Positions 1 through 8,167 of a DNA stretch of 64,000 bases are shown here, piece after piece. Position numbers and translations under genes: made by a program. The stretch spans positions 491,717 through 555,716 of the forward strand of contig NZ_JAQQTE010000001.1 of assembly GCF_028561565.1 (NCBI RefSeq). Direction: 5' to 3'. Origin of the DNA: Gilvibacter sediminis (GTDB lineage Bacteria; Bacteroidota; Bacteroidia; Flavobacteriales; Flavobacteriaceae). How positions within the stretch are numbered: the first letter of the stretch is position 1; each line of letters starts with the position of its first letter. Under the pieces are notes generated by a model. It was not told the DNA's origin. It saw only the letters and a list, made by a program, of their open reading frames with translations, and did not search any database.

Positions 1-553
1 AGTTGACCACGCGCTTGTAGGAATCTGTAAACAGCTCCTTACCGCCTAAAACACTGATCACCACAAAGAGTAAAACAGGAATCGCCACATATTTCAAATA
101 AGGCAAATTACCCGCATAATTTATGGCGCGTTTAAAAGGAATGGGTTCTAATTCCGAAGCTTTTTGGTCTATGCTCGCGGCGAGTAATTCTGATTCCCTT
201 TGGTTTTGGTTCAGCTGAATGACATTGAGCAACTTATCACTAACTTCTGGGAAGTGGTTTCCTATCAGTCGTGAGGCTTCTTCATGGGTAATCCCTTTTT
301 GCAACTGAAACAGTCTGGTTAGCGGAAGGGCAATGAATCGAACAAAAAGTAAAACCTCAACTGCAATAAATGCCCAAAATAGAATAGCGCGACCGCCAGA
401 ATCCAACCACAGGAAATGCTCCACCAAAAGCGTGATCAATAAATACAGTAAACCTGTTGCCAAAAACAACAAACTACCCTTGATCAGTGCATTGGTGTAG
501 TATTTTTTAATAAATTGTTCCAGCTTTTGCTGGATGATCCCAAAAGTGCTCAT
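1..553 (-). CDS. DUF4175-type membrane protein, N-terminal part only
   Basis: About 184 N-terminal residues are visible; the gene runs off the left edge. The start is MSTFGIIQQKLEQ, followed by two membrane segments (about residues 25-45 and 55-75), a cytoplasm-facing stretch rich in charged residues with EASRLIGNHFPEVSDKLLN, and a third membrane segment near 155-175. This layout matches the beginning of the large (about 1,000-residue or longer) DUF4175 proteins of Bacteroidota, which carry a long extracytoplasmic part after these helices. Their biochemical role is not established. The family call is from memory of the N-terminal pattern, so it is a likely rather than certain assignment. Confidence 0.7.
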   Translation of the reverse strand, partial: MSTFGIIQQKLEQFIKKYYTNALIKGSLLFLATGLLYLLITLLVEHFLWLDSGGRAILFWAFIAVEVLLFVRFIALPLTRLFQLQKGITHEEASRLIGNHFPEVSDKLLNVIQLNQNQRESELLAASIDQKASELEPIPFKRAINYAGNLPYLKYVAIPVLLFVVISVLGGKELFTDSYKRVVN

Positions 554-684
554 AGCTGGCTCTTACGCGCTTGTAAACTTCTAAATTACAACTTTATTTT
601 CCAGTTCTGTCTGATTTAACAGTCGTTTAAGGAAGCTGCAAAGACCGTACCTATTCCGCAAAAAGCAAGACAAACCCTCAACTT

Positions 685-1743
685 ATGTTACAAGATCTAA
701 AATACCTCTCTGCATTTTCAATACCAGCCGTTGCTATTTTTTCCTTTTGGATGGGAGAAAGCTGGGCCTATTTCACGCCTATTTTTGCCTTTGTTCTGAT
801 TCCAATTATGGAACTGCTATTGCCTGTAAACACCGACAATCTAGAAAGTGAGCAGGTAGATTCTAAGCTTAAAAATCGATTCTTTGATGTTTTGCTTTAT
901 TTGAATCTTCCAATCGTTTACGGAATCATTGGATACTTCCTGTGGAGCCTGTCTTGGGCAGACTACAGCACTGCCGCCCTAGTGGGTTACACCTTCTCTG
1001 TTGGGATCGTTTTGGGCGCCAACGGTATTAATGTGGCGCATGAGTTGGGTCACAGAAAAACAGCCTGGGAAAGAACTTTGAGTAAGATGCTTTTACTGCC
1101 CGCGCAGTATATGCACTTTTATATAGAACACAATTACGGACATCATTTACATGCCGCTACGGAGAAGGATCCGGCTTCTGCTGCTTACAATCAAACAGTA
1201 TATTCCTTTTGGTTTACCTCTACGACCAGACAATACAGCAATGCTTGGCAAATTCAAAAACGCTTACTTAAGGCTGACAATTTGAGCTTCTTTAGTCTCA
1301 AAAATGATATGTTCTGGTATTTGGTTTTGCAGCTGAGTTACTTTGGTTTGTGCTTTGTGTTTTTTGGACCGGTGGGGCTCCTCCTAGCCGCTGTTATAGC
1401 CCTAGTTGGCATACTTCTTCTGGAAAGCATCAACTATATTGAACATTACGGTTTGCGCCGCGCCAAGACCAAAAGCGGTCGTTACGAACGCGTTTCTGAA
1501 ATTCACTCCTGGAATTCCAACCATGTATTGGGCCGTGTGATCCTTTATGAACTAACGCGTCACAGTGATCACCACTATAAAGCGAGTAAAAAGTATCAGG
1601 TTTTGGAGTATCATGAGATCAGTCCTCAACTGCCTTTCGGCTACCCCACTTCTATGGTCTTGGCCATGGTACCGCCACTTTGGTTTAGCATTATGAATAA
1701 GCGTGTACCTAAAGAAATGGTAGCGCTGCAGACTGCAGCTTAA
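685..1743 (+). CDS. alkB: Alkane 1-monooxygenase (AlkB-type membrane di-iron hydroxylase)
   Basis: This is a membrane di-iron enzyme expected to hydroxylate the terminal carbon of medium-chain alkanes, using O2 and electrons from rubredoxin. All histidine boxes are present: HELGH (119-123), EHNYGHH (148-154), the AlkB-specific NYIEHYG motif (250-256) and RHSDHH (292-297) followed by KYQVL. Several membrane helices surround them. At 352 residues it is slightly shorter than the classic Pseudomonas AlkB (about 400). The NYxEHYG motif separates it from fatty-acid desaturases and xylene monooxygenases. It stands alone: no rubredoxin, rubredoxin reductase, alcohol dehydrogenase or regulator lies next to it, so electron partners must come from elsewhere. 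Confidence 0.9.
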   Translation: MLQDLKYLSAFSIPAVAIFSFWMGESWAYFTPIFAFVLIPIMELLLPVNTDNLESEQVDSKLKNRFFDVLLYLNLPIVYGIIGYFLWSLSWADYSTAALVGYTFSVGIVLGANGINVAHELGHRKTAWERTLSKMLLLPAQYMHFYIEHNYGHHLHAATEKDPASAAYNQTVYSFWFTSTTRQYSNAWQIQKRLLKADNLSFFSLKNDMFWYLVLQLSYFGLCFVFFGPVGLLLAAVIALVGILLLESINYIEHYGLRRAKTKSGRYERVSEIHSWNSNHVLGRVILYELTRHSDHHYKASKKYQVLEYHEISPQLPFGYPTSMVLAMVPPLWFSIMNKRVPKEMVALQTAA

Positions 1744-1790
1744 GCAAGTATTTTAGTCTAAACTGGCTTAGACTTTCTCTCAATTAAGCG

Positions 1791-1798
1791 TAAATTTG
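1791..1798 (+). promoter_or_regulatory. gltX -7 promoter element
   Basis: TAAATTTG fits the Bacteroidota -7 consensus TAnnTTTG and ends 18 nt before the proposed gltX ATG at 1817. No good -33 TTTG was seen upstream. It argues against a longer gltX starting at 1796. Confidence 0.5.
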
Positions 1799-1816
1799 CG
1801 ACTTAAATTGAGAGTT

Positions 1817-3328
1817 ATGAGTCGTTCGGTACGCGTACGTTTTGCACCAAGCCCAACAGGGCCACTCCACATTGGAGGGGTTCGAACCGCATTATTCAAC
1901 TACCTTTTTGCTAAGAAACAAGGCGGCACTTTTGTGCTTCGTATAGAAGATACAGACCAAACCCGTTATGTTCCCGGAGCAGAAGATTATATCATAGAAG
2001 CACTAAACTGGCTTAACATTCCTTTTGATGAAGGGCCTGGAAAAGAGGGTGGTTTTGGGCCTTACAGACAGAGCGAACGCAAGGCGAGCTACAAACAGTA
2101 TGCAGATCAATTGATTCAGGCAGGACACGCATATTACGCTTTTGACACACCAGAAGCTTTAACCGAGCTCCGCGCAACTGCAGAAGCTAATAAAGAAACC
2201 TTTTCATACGGCTGGGCCAATCGAGATGGATTGGACAACAGTTTGAATATGTCTGATGAGGATTTGCATGCCCGATTAGAATCAGGAATTCCCTATGTGA
2301 TCCGCTTTAAAACACCTGCTGACGAAACCCTCACTTTGCAAGACATCATCCGTGGAGAAGTGAAAGTACACACCTCTACCCTAGATGACAAAGTGCTCTT
2401 TAAGAGCGATGGTATGCCTACCTATCACTTAGCGAATATTGTAGACGACCATTTGATGGAGATCACTCACGTGATTCGTGGAGAGGAATGGTTGCCTTCC
2501 TTGGCGCTGCACTATTTGTTGTACCGATCTATGGGTTGGGATGCGCCAGAATTTGCACACTTACCGCTCATTATGAAGCCTGTTGGTAAAGGAAAACTCT
2601 CTAAACGCGATGGCGATAAAATGGGCTTTCCTGTATTCCCGCTACAATGGAATCCACAAGAAGGAGACTCATCTGCGGGCTATCGTGAAGACGGATACTT
2701 GCCAGAAGCTGTAGTGAATATGTTGGCTTTCTTAGGATGGAATCCAGGAACGGAGCAAGAGATCTTCTCCCTTGAAGAATTAGTGGAGGCTTTTGATCTC
2801 TCTCGAGTAAATAAGGCTGGAGCTAAATTCGATCCAGAAAAAACAAAATGGTTTCAAACGCATTATATCCAACAAAGAAGTGATGCTGAGCTGGCCGCTG
2901 AATTTGGACATCTATTAGCGACTAAAAACATCAGCAGCCGTTTGAATATGCCAGCCATTGTAGGCGCACTAAAAGAACGCATCACCTTCACAGAAGACCT
3001 TTGGACCCTTGGGCATTACTTCTTTGTGACTCCTGATTCTTATGATACCAAAGCGGCTAAAAAAGCCTTTAAGGAGGACACTCCAGAGCTGATGAAAAAG
3101 GTAGTAGAGCTCTTGAACGATGTGGATGATTTTACCGCAGAGAACACTTCAAAAGCTGTAAAAACTTGGATTCAAAGTCTTGAATTGGGCTTCGGGAAGG
3201 TGGTGATGCCACTTCGTTTAAGTCTTGTAGGTTCCCTGCAAGGTCCCGATGTCTTTGATATTATGGAGATCCTGGGTAAAACGGAGTCTGTGCGACGTGT
3301 TGAAAACGCGATCAGAAATATGGTCTAG
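1817..3328 (+). CDS. gltX: Glutamate--tRNA ligase
   Basis: Class I aminoacyl-tRNA synthetase that charges tRNA-Glu. The protein (503 aa) starts MSRSVRVRFAPSPTGPLHIG with the HIGH motif as HIGG at residues 18-21, carries RIEDTD soon after, and the KMSKS motif appears as KLSKR. Length and order (Rossmann catalytic part, then helical anticodon-binding part) are normal for the family. An in-frame codon at 1796 would add seven residues but overlaps the -7 promoter box, so 1817 is preferred. The stop overlaps by 4 nt the stop of the convergent outer-membrane gene at 3325. Confidence 0.97.
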   Translation: MSRSVRVRFAPSPTGPLHIGGVRTALFNYLFAKKQGGTFVLRIEDTDQTRYVPGAEDYIIEALNWLNIPFDEGPGKEGGFGPYRQSERKASYKQYADQLIQAGHAYYAFDTPEALTELRATAEANKETFSYGWANRDGLDNSLNMSDEDLHARLESGIPYVIRFKTPADETLTLQDIIRGEVKVHTSTLDDKVLFKSDGMPTYHLANIVDDHLMEITHVIRGEEWLPSLALHYLLYRSMGWDAPEFAHLPLIMKPVGKGKLSKRDGDKMGFPVFPLQWNPQEGDSSAGYREDGYLPEAVVNMLAFLGWNPGTEQEIFSLEELVEAFDLSRVNKAGAKFDPEKTKWFQTHYIQQRSDAELAAEFGHLLATKNISSRLNMPAIVGALKERITFTEDLWTLGHYFFVTPDSYDTKAAKKAFKEDTPELMKKVVELLNDVDDFTAENTSKAVKTWIQSLELGFGKVVMPLRLSLVGSLQGPDVFDIMEILGKTESVRRVENAIRNMV

Positions 3329-3975
3329 AAATAAATAATTCCTCGTAAAGCTATGAGGTTATTATTTCCTTTAAGATCATCCAACTCTGGATTGGTCCCA
3401 TTGAGTGCGTTGAGGGTATTGGTAAGCCCGCGCATATAAAGCAAACTGATTCTGAATGGCTCAATTCCAAAGGTCAATCCGCCCACCAACCTAAAGTCTA
3501 TAGTAGAAAGGTTCCTAAGATCTTCCACTCGCGTTAAGGTGTAGCCCGCTACTAAATTATTCTCTTGACTTTCTTCTGCTGGTTTGAATTTTCCTTGTAC
3601 GGCAATAGCGGGTCCTGCCTCAACACTTAAATGATGTCTAAAGATGTTGTAACTGGCCAAAAACTGCAGTTGCACCGACTGCTGACTCATGTTTACTAGC
3701 TCGTCTCCGTTGATTCCAACGGTTTGTATGTCAACCTGTTGATTGTAAAAAGTGACGGCGTAGATGAAATCCATGGTACGGCTGTAAGAGCCACGGGTTT
3801 CAAGGCCTAAGGTAAAACCATTAGAGCTGCTCAAAGGCAGATCATCGGTGTCTATATCGGAGAATAAGTAACCTCCAGAAACACCAATTTTATTATAGTT
3901 TCTATCATAACCTTGCGCAGCCGCTGAAAAATTTAGCAGTAGGATTGTAACAAATAGGGGGAATATGTGCCTCAT
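3325..3975 (-). CDS. Outer-membrane beta-barrel protein, unknown function
   Basis: 216 residues starting with a clear signal peptide (MRHIFPLFVTILLLNFSAAAQG, cleavage after AAA or AQ). The rest alternates short polar and aromatic stretches typical of beta-strands, with strand-like segments such as IDFRLVGGLTFGI and FRISLLYMRGL and a terminal strand LIALRGIIYF ending in phenylalanine, as in proteins inserted by BamA. This resembles the small PorT/OmpW-like barrels of Bacteroidota. No enzyme motif is visible. It is read convergently with gltX. The family is inferred from strand pattern only. Confidence 0.65.
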   Translation of the reverse strand: MRHIFPLFVTILLLNFSAAAQGYDRNYNKIGVSGGYLFSDIDTDDLPLSSSNGFTLGLETRGSYSRTMDFIYAVTFYNQQVDIQTVGINGDELVNMSQQSVQLQFLASYNIFRHHLSVEAGPAIAVQGKFKPAEESQENNLVAGYTLTRVEDLRNLSTIDFRLVGGLTFGIEPFRISLLYMRGLTNTLNALNGTNPELDDLKGNNNLIALRGIIYF

Positions 3976-3992
3976 AGTATAGCTGAAAGCTG

Positions 3993-4000
3993 CAAATGTA
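3993..4000 (-). promoter_or_regulatory. -7 element for the beta-barrel gene
   Basis: On the minus strand this reads TACATTTG (TAnnTTTG), 17 nt before the ATG at 3975. No matching -33 box was found. Confidence 0.4.
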
Positions 4001-4052
4001 TTGCATTTTTCTTATCTTCTCTTAGTCATTTTAATAACTTAAAAATCAACCC

Positions 4053-4997
4053 ATGGAGTATATTCTTATTGGTCCAGCACTCTTGTTTGGTCTTCTTATT
4101 CTTGTCTCTTCCTTTTTTATGGTCAAACAACAGACGGCTGCTGTTGTGGAAAGGTTCGGGCGTTTTGTCGGTATTAGAGGTTCAGGTCTGCGCTTTAAAA
4201 TCCCACTAGTGGATCGTATTGCGGGTAGAATCAACCTAAAAATTCAACAGTTGGATGTCATTGTAGAGACTAAAACCAAAGACGACGTATTTGTGCGTCT
4301 TAAGATCTCTGTTCAGTACCAAGTGATCAAAGACAAGGTGTATGAAGCCTTCTATAAACTAGACAACCCTCACGATCAGATCACCAGTTTTGTATTTGAC
4401 GTAGTGCGTGCTGAGGTGCCAAAAATGAAACTCGATTACGTTTTTGAGCGTAAAGACGATATTGCAATCGCCGTTAAACGAGAGCTTAACGAAGCGATGG
4501 TAAATTATGGGTACGACATCATCAAAACCCTGGTGACCGATATTGATCCAGACGTACAGGTAAAAGCCGCGATGAACCGAATCAACGCTGCCGAGCGTGA
4601 AAAAGTAGCTGCAGAATACGAAGCAGAAGCAGATCGTATCAAGATTGTTGCTAAGGCGCGTGCTGAAGCGGAAAGTAAGCGTTTGCAGGGTCAAGGTATT
4701 GCAGATCAGCGTCGTGAGATCGCTCGTGGTCTGGAAGAATCTGTAGACGTTTTGAATAATGTGGGGATAAACTCTCAAGAAGCCTCTGCGCTTATTGTGG
4801 TGACTCAGCATTACGACACCCTACAATCCATTGGTGAAGAAACCAACACCAACTTGATCCTTTTACCAAACTCTCCGCAAGCGGGAAGCGATATGCTCAA
4901 CAATATGATCGCCTCTTTCACTGCGAGCAATCAAATCGGTGAAGAGATGAAAAAGCAGAATGCTGCGCGAGGTTTAGGAAAAAATAAATCTGAATAA
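4053..4997 (+). CDS. SPFH/stomatin-family membrane protein
   Basis: One N-terminal membrane helix (residues 3-24) is followed by an SPFH (Band 7) domain recognisable by VKQQTAAVVERFGRF, the GSGLRFKIPLVDRI stretch and the PKMKLDYVFERKDDI region. Then comes a long Ala/Glu/Arg-rich coiled coil (about 185-240). This is the layout of the QmcA/paraslipin subgroup, which forms membrane-associated oligomeric rings and scaffolds other proteins. In many bacteria a NfeD protein accompanies it; none is here. The next gene starts 2 nt after its stop and is probably co-transcribed. Confidence 0.9.
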   Translation: MEYILIGPALLFGLLILVSSFFMVKQQTAAVVERFGRFVGIRGSGLRFKIPLVDRIAGRINLKIQQLDVIVETKTKDDVFVRLKISVQYQVIKDKVYEAFYKLDNPHDQITSFVFDVVRAEVPKMKLDYVFERKDDIAIAVKRELNEAMVNYGYDIIKTLVTDIDPDVQVKAAMNRINAAEREKVAAEYEAEADRIKIVAKARAEAESKRLQGQGIADQRREIARGLEESVDVLNNVGINSQEASALIVVTQHYDTLQSIGEETNTNLILLPNSPQAGSDMLNNMIASFTASNQIGEEMKKQNAARGLGKNKSE

Positions 4998-4999
4998 AG

Positions 5000-5524
5000 A
5001 TGAAGCGTTCTATCCTACTAATTCTGCTGCTTAGCTTTGGATTAACCGTTACAGCTCAGACTGAAGATGAACTGAAATCCTTGGCTATTGCACAAGCAAA
5101 AATCGCCTGTGAAGCCACAGAGAATTCAGATTATGAAACCCTTTTTGATTATACCATGCCCGAAGTTTTAGAGCTTATGGGCGGACGTGAAAGCGCCTTG
5201 GTCATGATGGGGGAAACCATGAAGAACATGGAAAATCAAGGGATCAGCATCACCAGCAGTGAGGTTATTGAAATGACGGGTTTTGCCTATGAACAAGACC
5301 AGTATCGCTGTGTGATCAAAAACAAGGTAGTGGTCAAAATGAGTCCGGAGCAATCCACGCAATCCATCTCACATATGTTTGGTGTTTATAACCCTGAGTT
5401 AAACCGATGGTATTTCATTGAGGGTGCTCAAGTGAATAATGAAGCCATTATTGGAATGATCCTGCCCGATCTCAAAACCTCTTTGAACATCCCTCCGGAT
5501 GAACGAAGCATGATAGACAACTAA
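5000..5524 (+). CDS. Exported protein of unknown function
   Basis: 174 residues with a signal peptide (MKRSILLILLLSFGLTVTAQ, cut after TAQ). The mature part is a small alpha/beta protein with ALVMMGETMKNMENQGI and a C-terminal part containing GVYNPELNRWYFIEG. It has one cysteine in the helical part and one in the QYRCVIKN strand. I do not recognise a named family; the layout is compatible with an NTF2-like or DUF-type fold. It follows the SPFH gene by 2 nt, suggesting a shared transcript that ends at the terminator at 5534. Confidence 0.75.
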   Translation: MKRSILLILLLSFGLTVTAQTEDELKSLAIAQAKIACEATENSDYETLFDYTMPEVLELMGGRESALVMMGETMKNMENQGISITSSEVIEMTGFAYEQDQYRCVIKNKVVVKMSPEQSTQSISHMFGVYNPELNRWYFIEGAQVNNEAIIGMILPDLKTSLNIPPDERSMIDN

Positions 5525-5533
5525 AAAAGAAAA

Positions 5534-5557
5534 GCCCCGTAATTCGGGGCTTTTTTT
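5534..5557. terminator. Bidirectional intrinsic terminator
   Basis: GCCCCG/CGGGGC stem with a 5-nt loop, followed by seven T on the + strand and preceded by an A-rich run (5523-5533). It can therefore end both the + strand SPFH operon and the convergent glnS transcript. Confidence 0.85.
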
Positions 5558-7571
5558 ATGATAAGGCTTGTGCTTCTTGGACCAGTAAGTCGTTGCGATC
5601 TTCTAAAGCTTTGTTTATAAACTCAGTTGCTTCTGGAGTCTTTTCTTGTCCTTTAGATAGCAATACACCAAGAACTAACATTGCCGCAATACGGGTTCCC
5701 GCCTTTTTTGCAGCAGTAGCGAACAAAGGTTCTAGTTCTTTATAGCTCACTTTATCTGCCAACTCAATTATACGACCTCTGGTGGCGTTTCTCTTCTCCT
5801 CTGGTAGATTGGTATACTTTTTACCAAGTTGTTTAATTACGTCTATTGCAGCGCGCTCTGGAGCCTGCTGTTTAGGTTTGTTCTGCTGCGGAGCTTGGGG
5901 TTTTTGTTTTGCCCAAGTATCACGCAAGCCAACAGTCTTATTAAAGATCAAATTGCTAGGCTTACTGTCTGGATCTACATTGAAATAACCAATTCGTTGA
6001 AATTGGAAGTGCTCCAAAACCTTGGCCTCTGCTAGAGAAGGCTCCAACATCGCCTTGCGGATCTTTAAAGAGTCTGGGTTGACAAATTCCATAAAGCTCT
6101 TGTCTTTATGAGTGTCTGGAGATTCATCCAAGAACAAACGGTCGTATTCACGCACCTCGGCTTCTATGGCATGGCCTGCAGAAACCCAATGCAAGGTTCC
6201 TTTTACTTTGCGCAAACTCGCCTCGGTACCACTGCCGCTCAAACTATCAGGGTCATAGCTACAGTTGATCTGAGTGATATTACCCTCAGCATCTTTCTCG
6301 ACTGATTCTGCCTTGATGATGTAAGCGCTCTTTAAACGAACTTCTCCTCCTAAAGTCAGCCTAAAGAATTTACGTCCAGCCTCTTCTTTAAAATCTTCTT
6401 GTTCTATATAAAGCGTCCCTGAAAAAGGAATCTCTCTATTGCCCGCGTTTGGATCTTCTGGGTTGTTCTCTGTTTCCAACCACTCTTCTTTTCCTTCTGG
6501 ATAATTGGTTATTACCAACTTCACTGGGTTCAAAACGGCCATCACGCGGTTTGCCACTTTGTTCAAATCTTCTCGAACACAGTATTCCAAATGTGATACG
6601 TCAACCAAGTTCTCACGCTTGGCAATCCCAACACTGTCTGCAAAATTCTTGATAGAATCTGGCGTATAGCCTCTACGGCGCATCCCAGAAATAGTAGGCA
6701 TACGCGGATCATCCCAGCCAGAGACCACGCCTTCTGCCACCAATTGGGCTAGTTTACGCTTGCTCACTACGGTATGAGAAATGTTTCTACGGGCAAATTC
6801 GCGCTGTTTTGGGCGTAATTTTGCCGGGTCGTGGATCTGATCTAAAAACCAATCGTACAATTCGCGGTGGGGTAAGAACTCCAAAGTACAAAGCGAGTGA
6901 GAGACTTGCTCTACGTAGTCACTTTCTCCATGCGCCCAGTCATACATTGGGAAGATACTCCAATCAGAACCCGTTCTGTGGTGGTGCTTGTGCAAAACGC
7001 GATACATCACCGGGTCACGCATAAGCATATTTGGAGAGCTCATATCTATTTTAGCACGCACCACGTGCTGTCCTTCTGGCATCTCTCCTGCTTTCATCTT
7101 AGCAAAGAGATCTAAATTCTCTTCTACAGATCTATCGCGGTAAGGACTAGCCACACCAGGCTCGTTAGGAGTTCCTTTTTGCTCTGCAATGGCTTCTGAA
7201 CTTTGAGAATCCACATAAGCCTTGCCTGCTTTGATGAGTTCTACCGTCCAATCGTAAAGTTCTTGGAAGTAATCTGAGGCATAACATTCCGTATCCCAAG
7301 TGTATCCTAACCATTCGATATCACGCTTAATGGCGTCTACAAATTCTTGCTCCTCCTTAGCTGGATTGGTGTCGTCAAAGCGCAAATTTACCGGCGCATT
7401 GTAGCGCTCGCCCAAACCAAAATTCAAACAAATGGCAGAAGCGTGCCCCAGGTGCAAATAACCGTTGGGTTCTGGTGGGAATCTAAAACGAAGTTGCTCA
7501 TTGGAATACGATTTTGAAAGATCGTCTTCAATGATTCGCTCTATGAAATTCAAGGATTTATCGTCGCTCAC
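5556..7571 (-). CDS. glnS: Glutamine--tRNA ligase with C-terminal helical extension
   Basis: Class Ic synthetase that charges tRNA-Gln directly. The N-terminal part has PPEPNGYLHLGHA with HLGH at residues 40-43, and the KMSKS-like SKRKL at 270-274, followed by two beta-barrel anticodon-binding domains. The core ends near residue 553, as in the 554-residue E. coli enzyme. A Gln/Pro/Lys-rich linker (about 554-575) then leads to about 96 extra residues (576-671) that look fully helical. I do not recognise this tail; it does not clearly resemble the YqeY-like tail of Deinococcus GlnRS. The protein is otherwise intact. Confidence 0.96.
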   Translation of the reverse strand: MSDDKSLNFIERIIEDDLSKSYSNEQLRFRFPPEPNGYLHLGHASAICLNFGLGERYNAPVNLRFDDTNPAKEEQEFVDAIKRDIEWLGYTWDTECYASDYFQELYDWTVELIKAGKAYVDSQSSEAIAEQKGTPNEPGVASPYRDRSVEENLDLFAKMKAGEMPEGQHVVRAKIDMSSPNMLMRDPVMYRVLHKHHHRTGSDWSIFPMYDWAHGESDYVEQVSHSLCTLEFLPHRELYDWFLDQIHDPAKLRPKQREFARRNISHTVVSKRKLAQLVAEGVVSGWDDPRMPTISGMRRRGYTPDSIKNFADSVGIAKRENLVDVSHLEYCVREDLNKVANRVMAVLNPVKLVITNYPEGKEEWLETENNPEDPNAGNREIPFSGTLYIEQEDFKEEAGRKFFRLTLGGEVRLKSAYIIKAESVEKDAEGNITQINCSYDPDSLSGSGTEASLRKVKGTLHWVSAGHAIEAEVREYDRLFLDESPDTHKDKSFMEFVNPDSLKIRKAMLEPSLAEAKVLEHFQFQRIGYFNVDPDSKPSNLIFNKTVGLRDTWAKQKPQAPQQNKPKQQAPERAAIDVIKQLGKKYTNLPEEKRNATRGRIIELADKVSYKELEPLFATAAKKAGTRIAAMLVLGVLLSKGQEKTPEATEFINKALEDRNDLLVQEAQALS

Positions 7572-7593
7572 AGCCTTTGTTTTTAATGACTGA

Positions 7594-7601
7594 CAAAGAT
7601 A
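7594..7601 (-). promoter_or_regulatory. glnS -7 promoter element
   Basis: TATCTTTG on the minus strand (TAnnTTTG), 22 nt before the glnS ATG at 7571. Confidence 0.5.
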
Positions 7602-7644
7602 CCAAAACCCAAGAATAATATATCTTAGCGGAAAATTTTTTTAG

Positions 7645-8001
7645 GTGGGAATCATTCGCTTACACAACGTTAGAGTATACGCCTCACACGGCTGTTTGAA
7701 AGAAGAAACCATAATTGGTTCTGATTATTTGGTACAATTGCAGGTAGAAGCCGATCTACAAAAAGCCGCCACCACCGATGATCTCAACGATACCGTAGAT
7801 TACGTACACCTGAACGCAATCATTAAGGAAGAGATGGCTGTACCGAGTAAACTCCTTGAAGTCGTTGCTAAAAAGATCAATACCCGCATCTTAGAAGAGC
7901 TGCCAATGGTAAGCAAAACAAAGGTTTGCGTGGCTAAGATCAATCCGCCGATTGGTGGTGATGTAGCTTCGGTTGAAGTTTGTTTGGAAGACCAACGCTA
8001 A
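7645..8001 (+). CDS. folB: Dihydroneopterin aldolase
   Basis: 118-residue FolB that converts 7,8-dihydroneopterin to 6-hydroxymethyl-dihydropterin in folate synthesis. Features of the family are the opening IRLHNVRVYASHGCLKEE with the conserved G-H-x-x-E(E) region, the DTVDYVHLNAII segment and a C-terminal KINPPIGGDVASVEV strand. It starts with GTG; no upstream ATG is available in frame. It is divergent from glnS across a 73-bp gap. Confidence 0.93.
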   Translation: MGIIRLHNVRVYASHGCLKEETIIGSDYLVQLQVEADLQKAATTDDLNDTVDYVHLNAIIKEEMAVPSKLLEVVAKKINTRILEELPMVSKTKVCVAKINPPIGGDVASVEVCLEDQR

Positions 8002-8038
8002 AATCGCGGGAAACTTCCCGATTTACAACGAATTTTTT

Positions 8039-8046
8039 TACATTTG
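8039..8046 (+). promoter_or_regulatory. tRNA-Cys -7 promoter element
   Basis: TACATTTG (TAnnTTTG) ends 11 nt before the first base of tRNA-Cys, the same spacing seen at the other two tRNA genes of this window. Confidence 0.55.
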
Positions 8047-8057
8047 CCCTCCACAAT

Positions 8058-8128
8058 GGCATCGTGGCCGAGTGGCTAGGCACAGCTCTGCAAAAGCTTG
8101 TACAGCGGTTCGAATCCGCTCGATGCCT
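8058..8128 (+). tRNA. tRNA-Cys (anticodon GCA)
   Basis: Acceptor stem GGCATCG/CGATGCC, D arm GCC-GAGTGGCTA-GGC, anticodon loop CTGCAAA (anticodon GCA), T arm AGCGG-TTCGAAT-CCGCT and discriminator T. CCA is not encoded. The anticodon stem closes with a weak C-T pair at its outermost position; otherwise the cloverleaf is complete. Confidence 0.93.
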
Positions 8129-8140
8129 CAACAAAAGAAA

Positions 8141-8167
8141 ACCCGCTAAGATTTAGCGGGTTTTTTT
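8141..8167. terminator. Intrinsic terminator after tRNA-Cys
   Basis: Nine-base-pair stem ACCCGCTAA/TTAGCGGGT with a 3-nt loop and a T run. An A-rich stretch on its left side lets it also serve the convergent LysE-type gene. Confidence 0.85.

Noticed and set aside
4046-4811. Minus-strand open frames opposite the SPFH gene
   Set aside because: No start-site signals, no family pattern and complete overlap with a well-supported gene; they are shadows.
8001-8040. CGGGAA-AC-TTCCCG palindrome as terminator of folB
   Set aside because: There is a hairpin but no T run right after it; the following T-rich tract belongs to the tRNA-Cys promoter region.
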